From Lepeophtheirus salmonis (lineage: Eukaryota > Arthropoda > Copepoda > Siphonostomatoida > Caligidae): a stretch of 64,000 nucleotides of DNA. Positions 35,754 through 46,889 of this stretch are shown here, one piece after another. The position numbers and the translations under genes are program-made. Numbering within the stretch: the first letter of the stretch is position 1; the number at the start of each line of letters is the position of its first letter. Where the stretch lies: NCBI RefSeq assembly GCF_016086655.4, contig NC_052144.2:29667896-29731895 (forward strand), in the 5' to 3' direction. The notes below the pieces were generated by a model, which was not told the origin of the DNA, did no database searches, and worked only from the letters and a program-made list of their open reading frames with translations.

Positions 35754-36990
35754 TTGATTCATACACGAATGCCTTTTCAAATAAAATCAAAAGACGTTAT
35801 TGGAAAGAATTGCTCTGTTAATAGTCTCGCTGTACTCGTCTCAGGTCCTCCACATTACGAGGAAAGGAAATTGATCGCTGTTTCTTTCATAACAAGTTCC
35901 ACTGGACTTCAACAATGCGTGGCTACATTGCACCTATTAGAAACATGGAACCTGAAAAACAACGTTTTTGGTCTAGGATTTGCGACAACAAGTAGCAATA
36001 GTGGCATCAACAACAGTGCAGCAAAACTGATTGAAGATAGACTTGGGCGAAAAGTTTTCTACTTTGCTTGCAGATATCATACATTAGAAGTGATAATCGG
36101 AGAAGCATGGGAGGCTATTTTTGGCAAGAGTCAGGGTCCGGACAATACAATGTTTGGTAAATTAAAAGAAGTTTGGGGAAAACATCTCCAAAGGCAGACT
36201 TCTGAGAAGTATCATAGCTGCGACTCATTATTCTCTGTAAGAAACCTAGTCTAAGTATTCATTGGACCAAGTCCAGTGCCATTTATCAAGTCTATTGGAT
36301 AGCCAAAAATATATATATGTTATGAAAATGTTGATGTTTTCAAATGGACTCAAATAAGAAAAGGACACCATAATTAAACTAGAAAGAATAAATCAATTCC
36401 TGGCTTTATTTTATACTTGATAACAGCAAAATGATCCTATCCACGATAAGCAATTGATGAAGAACGGGCTTTACTGTCAACATATTGATATTGAACTCGC
36501 AACCTTTTTTCTGAAGAAAATGAAAACTCACGGTTGGTTTCGGACTCAGGAATCAGTACCATTCACCTTATTCAGTTCACATGAGAGCATGACATCCCCT
36601 ATAAAACAAAAGCTGGCAATCAAACTATCAAAAACCGAAAAGCCGGAATATTATAGAAAAGACAAGCCAACTTTTCCCGGTCATCACTCAAGAAACATCT
36701 CTCACAGACTTGGTAGGGCCTGAGTCACATTTTCTTTTTGACACTATCAGATAGAAAAGTGACTGGCGTATTACATCGGTTGATACCTGGGAAAATAATG
36801 GATATATATAGAGCAGCATTAGGGTTTGTGAAGTCATTAAAAGTGCCCAATAAAGTTGCTGAAAGGGGCGTAAAACTCATGAGTGACTTTGCAACTAGAA
36901 TTACCACGGACCAAGAGCAGAGAAATTGAATACTGCAAGTTGTGGACTACACCAATAATAAATATTTTAGTGTCAAGAAATTTAATTTAA
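35754..36990 (+). pseudogene. DDE-like transposase or transposon-derived protein, unclassified
   Basis: A 166-codon open frame (35754-36254) contains LAVLVSGPPHYEERKLIAVS, FGLGFATTSSNSGINNSAAK and RKVFYFACRYHTLEVIIGEA. Further frames (36454-36723, 36738-36929) carry PGKIMDIYRAALGFVKSL and NKVAERGVKLMSDFATRIT, then DQEQRN and, after a stop, LQVVDYTNNKYFSVKKF to about 36990. CRYH fits the C-x2-H motif found between the second acidic residue and the glutamate in several DDE superfamilies. I recall relatives in arthropod and cnidarian predictions reading FDTTSSN; here FATTSSN would lack that aspartate. At least three frame breaks. No terminal repeats were identified, and no superfamily name is offered. 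Confidence 0.55.
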
Positions 36991-36999
36991 ACCATTAAG

Positions 37000-37689
37000 A
37001 ATAAAGGTATTTCTATTATGTTATACTGTATTGTTTTTTAATAGAATCATTAGCTTTGTTAAAGGAAAAAAAGTATTTTTTGTATTTTATTCCATTGTTT
37101 TCTATTTTTGTAAATATATACGTCAAGATAATAATAATAACAACTTTGGAGAATACTTAAAAGACGGGGAAAAATATAAAAACCAAGTATTTTTTGTTAA
37201 AATCTGAGGTAAAATTAACCCACAGGCACAAACTAAGGGATAACAACATACTTAAATAAATTGAAGCACAGTTTATTGGCTTTGAGTTGATACCCATATC
37301 AATGCTATACAATAAGCCATTGCAATGCTATTTTCAAAAGAATACAAACAATCACGATTTTTTCCCTTTTTTAGAGACACCAATAATAGTTTTCAAGGCC
37401 CGTGCGCAGGCATAGCCGCAGTTCAAAATCAAAATGACTGGTATATTTCGTTTTTATAGACCTTGGAAAACGGAAAAAGTCAAATATTAAAAGGTTTAAA
37501 AAAAAAAGTTATAATTTGAACAGGTCTAATATGGGGATATGGCATAAATCTTCGTTATAATAATTAAATGGTACTAAAATTAAACTATTGTTTAAATGTT
37601 ACAAATGATATACTAGCTGTAAATTAAATTATGACATATATGTTAAATTGATGTTTTCAATCCAAAAGTTCCGTAAAAAATAACTATTC
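37000..37689. other. spacer, no gene seen
   Basis: AT-rich; may include the 3' flank of the DDE-like element. Confidence 0.35.
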
Positions 37690-38110
37690 AGATGGTATTT
37701 TTCTGCGTTTACCATATAAAAACATCAAATATCTAGACGCATTTTCAAGATACCAATCAAGTTCACAATCAGAACACCAAAATGCAGTGTGCCCACGTCA
37801 AAGATTGACTGGAATTAAATGCATCTAGTTGAAATGTACACCGAATAAAACGGCGTCTTATGGGAAAAACGGACCTGGCCGATACTTCTAAAATCAGAAA
37901 AGAAAATTTTGAATGAAAATGCTGTTAAGCCCTTTTTGGTATCCCTACTCTCCTGATCTCAACTATTTTGTAAAGAGAATATTGTGTATTGAGGCCAGAG
38001 CGTGTGCTACACATGAAATTAGTTTAAGTTATCTCAAAAGATGACTAACTGAGGAATGGACAAAGTTGAGTCAACTTTTTCAGGTCCTTCCTTCTAAAAA
38101 AACAACTCTT
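37690..38110 (+). pseudogene. mariner-like transposase, C-terminal fragment
   Basis: Around 37936-37970 the plus strand encodes FWYPYSPDLNYFVK, with SPDLN being the third-aspartate motif of mariner transposases. It is followed by RACATHEISLSYLKR and LTEEWTKLSQLFQVLPSK to about 38095, the usual C-terminal helices. Upstream to 37690 only decayed sequence remains. No TIRs found. Confidence 0.65.
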
Positions 38111-38279
38111 CTTTAAAAAGCTTGCATTTTTCTTATATGTTATATTTTGATGTTTAACCCTATTAACTTATCGTAAACAATTGTCTAATTAAACTGTAAA
38201 CAAACAAAAATCAACCGAGAAATAAGAACGTTATATCCAAAAACCAATCCAATATATCCAATGGATTTAGATCCATTAA

Positions 38280-38570
38280 AGCGTGTGACCCGGTGAAAAA
38301 TCCTGCACAACAAACTTGAAATGCAAAACTCTTGGCCTCCCCACAGTCCCTACTTTCCCTCCTTGGACTTTGGTATTTTTTGGGCATCCTAAGGGGAAGT
38401 TTTCAAGAGCCCCATACACAACAAAGGACCAACTGAAGGCTGCCATTATCACTATTGGAGCCAATCTGAAGGCCGAGCTTATTAAATAACTGTTGTGCAA
38501 AGTTCCTCACCAACTTGAAACTGTTCATTAAGGTCAAACGCAGATATATAGATTCATAATTGAAATAAGG
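38280..38570 (+). pseudogene. second mariner-like C-terminal fragment
   Basis: Near 38325-38380 the plus strand reads NSWPPHSPYFPSLDFGIFWA, a relative of WPP.SPDLNPLDF.IW in which the catalytic aspartate is replaced. In a shifted frame, KLIIKTVVQSF-like sequence and LETVIKVKRRYI-like remnants follow to about 38560. It is a separate insertion from the fragment ending at 38110, since both carry the same domain. Confidence 0.6.
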
Positions 38571-38789
38571 TGTCCCTTGTTTGTTTTTATGAATTAAATT
38601 TTCCATATATGATAATTTTTCTTAACATATAACATTATTTATAATTTTCATAAGGTGTTTTATATTTTAGACGGAGGAACCTGTATTAATTAATTAGATA
38701 TGTTCATCATTTCGAGGATTGTTCAAGATTGTAAGTGAGACAAAGGAGTTTCATATTGAATAAAATATGAATTTGATGTTCTTTGCAGG

Positions 38790-38945
38790 GTTGTTGAACA
38801 GTTGATTTTTTTGCTTCTCCGGCTTGACTTATAGGAATTATTCGACTCCAACTCTTTGAAATTATTTGTTTCCAAGTCCAACTTTATGAAATTGTTCGAC
38901 TCCAACACCGACCCTTGAAAATGATTGTCGAATCTGCGTTTGGAT
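38790..38945 (-). repeat. short tandem repeat with ACTCCAAC core
   Basis: Units of about 33-36 bases such as TTCGACTCCAACTCTTTGAA, with AATT(A/G)TT spacers, are repeated three times. They give a repetitive minus-strand translation (LESNNF, LETNNF). Similar ACTCCGACT words recur at 39140-39240 and 62480-62570. Simple-sequence origin is likely. Confidence 0.5.
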
Positions 38946-39875
38946 ATCAATTAATAAGTATTTTAATCCGGGGACACGATCATTCTTAAATGTACTGCTG
39001 CCTCATCTGGTTGATTGATCTATTAATTATTGAACTTTTCCAGGCTCTTCTTTATAATAATCTGAAATTGATGAGTGTATGTCACGTCATAAAAATACTA
39101 AAATATTAGATAGAATCGATTCTTCTTTTTGAACCCTTCTTTAGACCTTCCAACTCCGACTTCAACAACATATTTAAAATTTTATTAATCCGAATCCTAA
39201 CAAAAATATGTGACTCCAACAAGTCCGACTCCAAAATTCTGGTTCTTTTTACGATATATCAAAATATTAAGTGTTTTGTAATAAACTTTTGAGAAATAAA
39301 TACAAATTCTAAAATATATCAAAATATATTACTTAACCAACTTATTTGTAAACAATGTCGATTTGATCTATAATTTACGTAGTTAGAAGGAAATTAGGAC
39401 TACTTCATACAAAAATATGGTTTTTCAAACTTATAATTGACTTTGTCACGGAAATACTGTATATCAAAAATTCATAATATAATTAATCAAATATTTATTT
39501 TGTAAAAATAAATAAATGAACATAAATCAAACATAATTATTTTGTGGATATAAAAAAAAAATCAAATGAATATATTTTGGAACTCGTGTATTTGAATGAG
39601 CACAACCCCTTTAATTAATTTTCACACGTAGACGACTTTTTCACCCATTGCTCACACATATATTAATATAATATCATGTACGAGAGCGGTTTTAAAAGTT
39701 TCAAGCCTCAATGTGAAGATAGCAGAACTAGTGAAAAAAGTTAGTCCCATATATTTAGTATCTGTTGACAGTTACATTGTATGAGTGTTTTTGTCAAAAT
39801 GGACAAGCTGTCATTGATTTTTTTAAGTGTAACTTTATTTAGATTCAACCAATAGCATACATTTGAAGGTTTATT

Positions 39876-39960
39876 GAAACGTCGTAGCTGAATGGATAGC
39901 ACCCTTGGGAGAATTTGTTCTCATCAAGTAAATGTGCATAGGTTCACGCCCAAGTTGTTC
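39876..39960 (+). repeat. tRNA-derived SINE head (copy 2)
   Basis: A-box-like GTAGCTGAATGGATAGC (39884-39900) and B-box-like GGTTCACGCCC (39941-39951), with about 40 bases between, fit the internal promoter of a tRNA-derived SINE. The region aligns with 1028-1098. It is the better preserved of the two copies. Clover-leaf pairing is poor, so it is not called as a tRNA gene. Confidence 0.55.
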
Positions 39961-40129
39961 CTCGAAAAGGATATATACATCATGTATAAAGAAGATTCCT
40001 AAGTAAAATTTACTAAATAAAATACTATAATACTTACTCATACTGAATCTGTGTAACTCCATCTCACCAATTAAAAGGAACATAAAAAAGGCTTCTTTTT
40101 GGTAAAAATTTACGCGTATTATACACCTC

Positions 40130-40320
40130 GGAGTAATTGTGCCGAAAATAAAAAGTGTCTCGAGAACAAATTTGTTGCAGAGGAAAACACAGAGTACTAT
40201 ATGGACAGGTTACAGAGATGGGAGCATCCCTGGGAGAAGTGTATAGAGTTACCAGGACTTTGTTTGGTTGGAAACTTTTTAGAACACACTCCTATAATGA
40301 AAATAGGCCCATAAATATTA
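40130..40320 (+). pseudogene. possible mariner transposase C-terminus
   Basis: Open frame with FVAEENTEYYMDRLQRWEHP and WEKCIELPGLCLVGNFLE. The pattern YY..GL..L..RW.KCIEL.GDYV is typical of the last 40 residues of classical mariner (MLE) transposases, and the match is recognisable though decayed. No catalytic motifs lie upstream and no TIR was found. Confidence 0.45.
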
Positions 40321-40526
40321 GATAATATACAATAATGTCATATAATGATACCTTTCCGATTGGATACTGATCTTTAAAATTTAAAAGATGTTTTTTAATC
40401 AGAAACGAGAAAAAGTCATTATACTGCCCGTCTTTGACTACAAGTTTAGTTGAGTCAAAGTCTGAGTCTAATTACAGATCTTGAATCCAAGTCCCTGATA
40501 CGATATTAGATATGAATGGCGCAAAT

Positions 40527-40568
40527 TTATTTAAAGTATATTATATTTCTATAATATACTTTAAATAA
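40527..40568. repeat. perfect 19-bp hairpin
   Basis: TTATTTAAAGTATATTATA at 40527-40545 is followed by the loop TTTC and its exact reverse complement at 40550-40568. All-AT apart from one G:C pair. No element boundary or gene is attached to it. Confidence 0.95.
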
Positions 40569-40569
40569 G

Positions 40570-43500
40570 ATGTCAATATTGTTGAATAAAGTGGTAGTCT
40601 GTTCTACGTGGATTCATTGTAGATGATTAAAAATAGTTTGACGTAGTAGGGTACAAACTAAGAATACGTAGCACATAGAAAAATGAGAAAAATATGTTTA
40701 TCATATTTTTTTATTCATCTATAAATAGTATATATATATCTACTGCCACTGTTATGAACTATATTCAGGTATGAGTTATATTTTTTAAACAAAAAGATTG
40801 TAAAAAAACTGGGTAGCTTTTAAATATTGAGAGAATATGGCTCAAATTGTGTTTTTTTTTTACATTAAAAAACTAAATTTATATAGGTACCTTAAATAAA
40901 CATTATAAATTAAAAAAGTATTTATATAATAATCATCCAACAATAATGGCATAGATATTTGAATAATAATTAACATTTCAACTAATAAAAATGTTTATAC
41001 GATCACAAATTAAAAAATTATAACAAAAAAAAAAAAGGGTTAATACACAAATTTTAACACTGCTTGTATTGCTTTCTTCTGCTTCCTCCTTTAATTCTGC
41101 AGACACATTGCCTTTTAAATGATATATAAATATTTTGTAAGTATTCCATTTTCATCAAAACTTTCAATTGATGATATTGATAACTTGGCCATTTTCTCCA
41201 ACCCTGGAGATATTGCATCTTTATCCGGCGTACATAACTGTATGTATTTTTGGTATCAAGGCTTCTATTTTGACCTTTGTGGTTGTTTTGACGCAGTTAA
41301 CACTAGCCAATCACTCTTTGTGATTATGTAATTCCATTATTTATGTACCATCTTCTTCTTTATGTTAATTAATTGCCGAACGGACGGACATAGGAAGGAG
41401 GTGCCCTGAATTTTGAATTACCAAGAGACAGAAACTTCAGTATTTATTTTCGACTGCATATTTGTTGGTGTAGATTAAGGATGTGTTCATTCTATATCGG
41501 AACCACTTTAGTTCATAAGATGTAAAAAGATTCCAAAAAATGAATATTTCTTCTTTTTTTTATCAAAAGAAACATTTGAAGACTATGTTCCCCCAACACT
41601 ACGATAAAATATTTAAATAAACAATCTAATAAATATATCTTTGAGTTGATACTCAAAATAATTTCTTAGAAAATAAGGGTCCTTAAAATTAAAATTCAAG
41701 CCTTTTCTTATGTTAGTTGACGTCATATGTTCATTTTTAAAGCTTAAGGGTAATTATTTATTTATCCATGATATAAATAAAGAAATAATTTCATTATAAT
41801 GTAACAAAAATTTATTTTTATAACTAATAGGACGTGTCAATATAACACGTCTTTACTTTTGTTGCATCATGCAGCATTTTCTCCAAAAATAAACAGATAT
41901 AGGTAGGTAAATAACTGAATCATATCAATTACTATTTATCTCTTAAGTAATCTCACACCATAATTTAAAGCACAGCTATACATTTCTTAGCCAAAATTTA
42001 TGCATAAAAATAATAAGATGACGAAATGTTTTATCAAGAACTTGAGGATACGGAGTATAAGAATTATACAAAAATTTATTACATCGTTTATTTATCAAAA
42101 AAGACTAAATTATGAAATAACCATAATAGTGGGACGAGTGAATCGACAGCTGACAATAAAATAGATAGGTATTTTTGTGTTAGTGAGGTAACGCCATAAA
42201 CCTATTCGACAGGAGATCAACAAGAAATTGTACTCATGTCTTCTTGGAAACGGACTTTAAGTAAATTATAAATAATTATATAAATCTAAGAGAATATATT
42301 ATGAAATAGCCATGATATATCAAGCGAGACGAGGGGATCAACAGCTGACAATAAAATAGATAAGGTATTTTTGTGTAAGTGCTCTACGCCGTGATGTAGA
42401 TATATACATAACTTGAAATTACACGTAAATAAATAATATCTGAATATTTAGTTAAACCTGCGGACTGCAGGGTACTCACTTTTGCAAATTGTGCAGTTAT
42501 TTTTCCAACTGTTACCATGCAATACACGAAACTAGGAATGTAGATGTGACCTAAATTTGGGCGTCCCCTCAAATCCCATTCTAAATCTTAAGGACACATC
42601 TGAAATGGACACAAAGTACTCCCAAAGAGCATTCATTGCTATATGGCGTCATCATCAATCGATATTTAACAAACAACTGTTATAAGAATATAATAAATAC
42701 TTTAACCCTGGTATGGCGGAGGTCTCATATTAATACCAAAGTATTAAAGTCAATTTATCTTTTATTTGGTAAAATCGAAATTAAACTCTTTCATTACATG
42801 ACATTTTTTTAAATACTTTTTTGATATATTTGATTTTCTATAATTATGATGAGTGCTTTTAAACTTAATTTCTTAGAAAATAAATTATATTTAAAAAAAA
42901 AAAATAGACTTTTAATGGTTTATTTTCATTTTTCACATTTTGGCTATTTAAGGTATCCAAAAATTACGAACGTTGTTGTGTGGATTAGTCCTCATTTAAG
43001 AATACAAACTATTCTGGAGCATAAAAGATACATAAAGTATAAATTTGATGAGAAAACTGAGGTTCTTTATAATAATAATCAAATACAACTAGATGGGACA
43101 CTCAACTTAACATTGATTTGAATTAATTATCTCAATTTTGCGTTTGAAACATTCTGTACGAAATTCCACATTCTAAATTTAATGCCATATTACTAGCGAT
43201 GGGACGGTTCTAAAAAAAATCTCAATGTCATTTACGATGCAATACTACCAAAAATTATCGATGCCGATTCCAACTCGTTAATATTTTAAATAATAATTAA
43301 AAAATACAATTTTGCAATAAATTTCTAAGAATTATAATTCATTAATAAATCGCCTTCCTTTATTTAATGTAATTAAAGGCGATTCTTCTGTCCGTCGAGT
43401 GAATTTTCTCAGGGCGAGTTCTCCACAGCAAACTTTGCAATGCGAACTTACCTAGATATTTCTGCAAAACTTATTCCCCTAAACATTATCTCTACCGACT

Positions 43501-44030
43501 GTATGTGAATAGAACACTTTTGTTTACGTTTAGTTTCTGTTTAATTTGTTTTTCTCAGTTTTCAAGCCTTTTTTATCATAAACTAATTTATTACTATATT
43601 TATAAAATTATATGACTTATGTACAAATTCACATAGTTAAAATAAGTTTTATAAATCTCTAGTTTTTTTTTCATATTGATGGTACACATTATTTGTGATT
43701 TACACTAATTAAACTGAACTTCGGTATGTTAATACCCAATTATTGCTTCATTTTCTTTAATTGTCAATTGTAATTCATTTAGGAGTTTAAGAGATATATT
43801 TGTTTTTATACAAAACATGATAAATTTAATAAACAACCAATTTTATTTCGTTGTTTTAGATGACTAGATAATTAGCAATTTTACTAAGATCTTAAAAATA
43901 TTGGTATCTTCGCAATAAATCCGATTCCAATTACCTAATTCAGATAAATTTTACTGATTTATAATTATTCGATGACCCAGATCTAATATTATCTATTATT
44001 ATCTCTCTAGGATTTTCATCTGTGGAGTCA
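40570..44030. other. AT-rich intergenic sequence
   Basis: No coding region supported. Contains the direct duplication at 42042-42397 and a TGACGTCA octamer at 41718-41725. Confidence 0.4.
42042..42397 (+). repeat. direct duplication, period about 190-200 bases
   Basis: Two diverged copies, about 42042-42197 and 42243-42397. The best matching part is CAGCTGACAATAAAATAGAT followed by A(G)GGTATTTTTGTGT. Weaker similarity starts at CTTGAGGATACGGA / CTTGGAAACGGA. Confidence 0.7.
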
Positions 44031-44034
44031 TTTA

Positions 44035-45314
44035 CTATAGGGTGTCCATGATAAATTGGAACTACTTTAAACTTCATCCAGATCCATAATGTGGATATTC
44101 GGAGTTAAATCATACTAATATAAAAGGTTGCATGAACAATGCACTATAACTTCCACCATAATTGTTTTGACAACAAAAAATAGTCATCATGGAACAAGCA
44201 AGGAGAGACGCCATCCTCGAATGGGCTCGCGCAGGACACAAGCCCTCTGCTATCTACAAGCTTCTTAACTACCCCAAGACCACGGTGTACCGGGTCTTCA
44301 ATGCCTGGGAGGTTGAGGGGAAGGTCTGCCGCAAGGCCCACAACATAAGAAGTGACCGAATCCGCACTCCCTGCTTCCTTGAAGGCCTCCGGATGTCCAT
44401 CAAGGCTTCGCCGGGGACTTCCTTGTCCAGGTTGGCCAAGAACCGTGGAGTGAGCAAGCAGCTGGTCTCCAAGGCTGTGAATGATGACCTTGGGTACAGG
44501 TCATACCAAATGGCCAAACAACACATCCTCATGGCATCAATGAAGGCCACGAGGCTCACCAACGTTAAGCGTCTCCTCAATGACCTGAAGAGCCATGGCG
44601 GAAGAATCATTTTCTTCTCTGACGAGAAGAACGGGACTGTCGACATAAGCTACAACGTCCAGAATGACAGGTGGCTTCCAAGGAGAGAGAAGAGGTACCT
44701 GCGGTCTTCACCACAAAGTTCCCGGCCTCCATGATGACATTGGATGTCATCTGCAGCACCGGTGAGGTGATGCCTCCTTTTTTTCTTCAATCCCAAGGAA
44801 GGGCTTAACGCGATAAGGTACTGCGAAGTCATGGAGGAGTTCGTCATCCCCTGGATGAAGGATACGGCCGCTGGGAGGGAGTTCATATTCCAACAAGACT
44901 CAGCGCCCACACACATCGCCATGAGTACCACTAACCTCTTCAACTCCTACGATATCACTTTCTGGGATTGCAACACCTGTCCCTCCAACTCACCAACCTC
45001 AATCTGTGTGATTACTACTGGTAGGGGAAGTTGGAGAGGGAGGTGTGCAAGGTCAGACACAAGAGCATCGTGGCCCTGAAGGGCTCCATTACGAGGTAGT
45101 GGAATTCTGTCAATTCTGCGGAAGGCATCAGGGCATGCAAATCCTTTAGAGGCAGGATGGAGAAGATGGTGGCTGCTGAGGGAGGACATGTTGAATAAAT
45201 TTATTGTTTAATATAATGTCTAACTTTTTCATATTAACAAATACACTCCAAATTCCATTTTTATCAAGCAGGTTGAATTTTAAGATAGGTCCAATGTATT
45301 GTGGACACCCTGTA
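44035..45314 (+). mobile_element. mariner-like transposon, nearly complete (1.28 kb)
   Basis: Left end CTATAGGGTGTCCATGATAA and right end, reversed, TACAGGGTGTCCACAATACA form imperfect terminal inverted repeats. Each is flanked by TA (44033-44034 and 45315-45316). The length is normal for mariner. Its interior is markedly more GC-rich than the flanks, and it is the least decayed transposon here. Confidence 0.9.
44189..45198 (+). pseudogene. mariner-like transposase, near full length, frameshifted
   Basis: Start MEQARRDAILEWARAGHKPS, then helix-turn-helix KPSAIYKLLNYPKTTVYRVF and a second one, SLSRLAKNRGVSKQLVSKAV. The catalytic domain has IIFFSDEKNGTVD (first aspartate, about 44610-44640) and FIFQQDSAPTHIAMS (second, 44882-44925). 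A third motif is expected at 44985-45000 before LNLCDYYW. The C-terminus is KMVAAEGGHVE with stop at 45196-45198. Frame changes occur near 44675, at a T run near 44780 and at about 44992; in-frame TAG codons follow near 45025 and 45096. Otherwise the length is about 336 residues, normal for the family. Confidence 0.9.
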
Positions 45315-45599
45315 TAATTTTGCAAATTTCAAATAATGAAAATCAATTCAAAAATTTGTTTTTGTAGCATAGACATCAATAAATTAACAGATTGGCATAC
45401 AAACTAAAGAGCTAAATTACAATTAGTTAAATTCGTAGAATATTATGTCAAACTGTTTTTTGGCAATATTTATTTTTAAGGGCAAACGCACTTAATGTAT
45501 TTCCAAGAAAAATGTACAATCTTGCCTCTAGAATAAAACCATGCCCACTCTGTTACTACTTTTATAGCCGGATTACCACGCATTATATAAAAAGATGTG

Positions 45600-45617
45600 T
45601 TGTTGTTGCACCCTGTA
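45600..45617 (+). repeat. orphan mariner-type terminus
   Basis: GTTGTTGCACCCTGTATA matches termini near 18108 (reversed) and 50866-50881. No partner terminus was found for it in 45315-46600, so it may be the end of a lost element. Confidence 0.45.
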
Positions 45618-45856
45618 TATGTTTGAAGTACTGGGTGCGGTGAAAAAATCTTTACACTTTTTTTTGCTACATAACTCAAGGTTTTTGTGAATGTAGTAAA
45701 ATTGTTCCGGTCAAATACTGAAAATAAACTAAAAACGAAATAATCAACAAAAAAAAAGATCTTCCTAAGTGTCTTAGAAGCTGAGAAAATGCTATCTTTC
45801 AGTGACACAACATGGTGCCCTATTTTGAGACACTGTAAAAACTTTTACACAACGTG

Positions 45857-46063
45857 TTAGATTCCTGAGATTTTTGTTTTCTTGTCGGTAATCATAGCTG
45901 GTTTTGGAAACATTCTTTGCATCATTGGATCCAGCGTTAATGATCTCCAATGATGGTGAAGTACGGATGAAATTTGCTTGAGCTGTGGATAATAAAATCT
46001 AACAAACACTCGCCGATCATTAGATTTGGATTCAGTTTTCTTGAGTACTTCATTCCTTCCCAT
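45857..46063 (-). pseudogene. possible retroelement linker fragment
   Basis: A 68-codon minus-strand frame reads RVFVRFYYPQLKQISSVLHH, then HWRSLTLDPMMQRMFPKPAM. The pattern (F)V..Y.P....I...L..HW..L..DP.....FP.P is one I recall from the segment after the reverse transcriptase in some Penelope-like or other non-LTR retroelement proteins. No reverse transcriptase or GIY-YIG endonuclease motif was seen beside it, so the call is tentative. Confidence 0.3.
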
Positions 46064-46597
46064 TAGTATTATTTAAATATTTTAAAGTAGATTATATTAT
46101 TATCATTAAACAAATTGATTAAAGTGCTTAATAAATCATAAATGGTTCTTTGATTTTGATTTTTTGGCAATTTATGTATGTAAACAGTACTTTAACATAC
46201 ATACATGGTTTATACATATAGTCTGTACATACAATCCTTATAATATATTTAAATACAAACAAGCTTTAGAACTCATTTCCTTTTCTCATATTCTGCAATA
46301 TCCGCTCATTAATCCACAATATACGCACATGTATATAGCCTATAAACACGACTCTCATTAATACCACTATATTTACAAATCCATATAAACCCCTTTTCTT
46401 TTTCTTTCAAATAATGACGTCATCAACGAAGACGTGAAATGTATTATATATAAGTATGATCGAAGGAAAATAATATATATGTAGACGTGCGTGAGAATTC
46501 ACCATTTCATCAATGTATAAACTATACCCATATGATCTAAAAAATCATTTATATTCAAAGAAAAAGCCATAATACAAATTGTATAGATAGTTAATAC

Positions 46598-46795
46598 ACT
46601 AGACGTTTTCAAAAGTAATTTTTTGAAATGTTAGGGCATTTTTTCCCATGTTTTAAGATGTGAGAAGCTCAAGAATCATTTTTACGGATCTAAATATGTC
46701 TTATACCCTTCCTTATTGCCCTTAAAGTTTTTCAATATCCCATTTTGTTGATTTAGCGTAGCTTTTTGGACATAAAGTATAGGTAAAACATACGA
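46598..46795 (+). repeat. inverted repeat arm, left (partner 48355-48555)
   Basis: About 200 bases that align with the reverse complement of 48355-48555. Shared words include TCAAAAGTA.TTTTTTGAA, AAGATGTGAGAAGCTC, ATCTAAATAT and TTTTTC.AATAT. Roughly 70-75% similar by eye. It encloses the mariner remnant at 46890-47710. Confidence 0.6.
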
Positions 46796-46889
46796 TTGAA
46801 TGCCAAAAAATAAAGCTACAACTAAAAAATTATTATTTTTGAGTAATACTGTTTATTGATTGTATTAATAAGTATCTAGATTGTCCAAC

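Noticed and set aside
44269..44943. Long minus-strand open frames over the 44-kb mariner
   Set aside because: Shadows of the GC-richer transposase gene on the plus strand.
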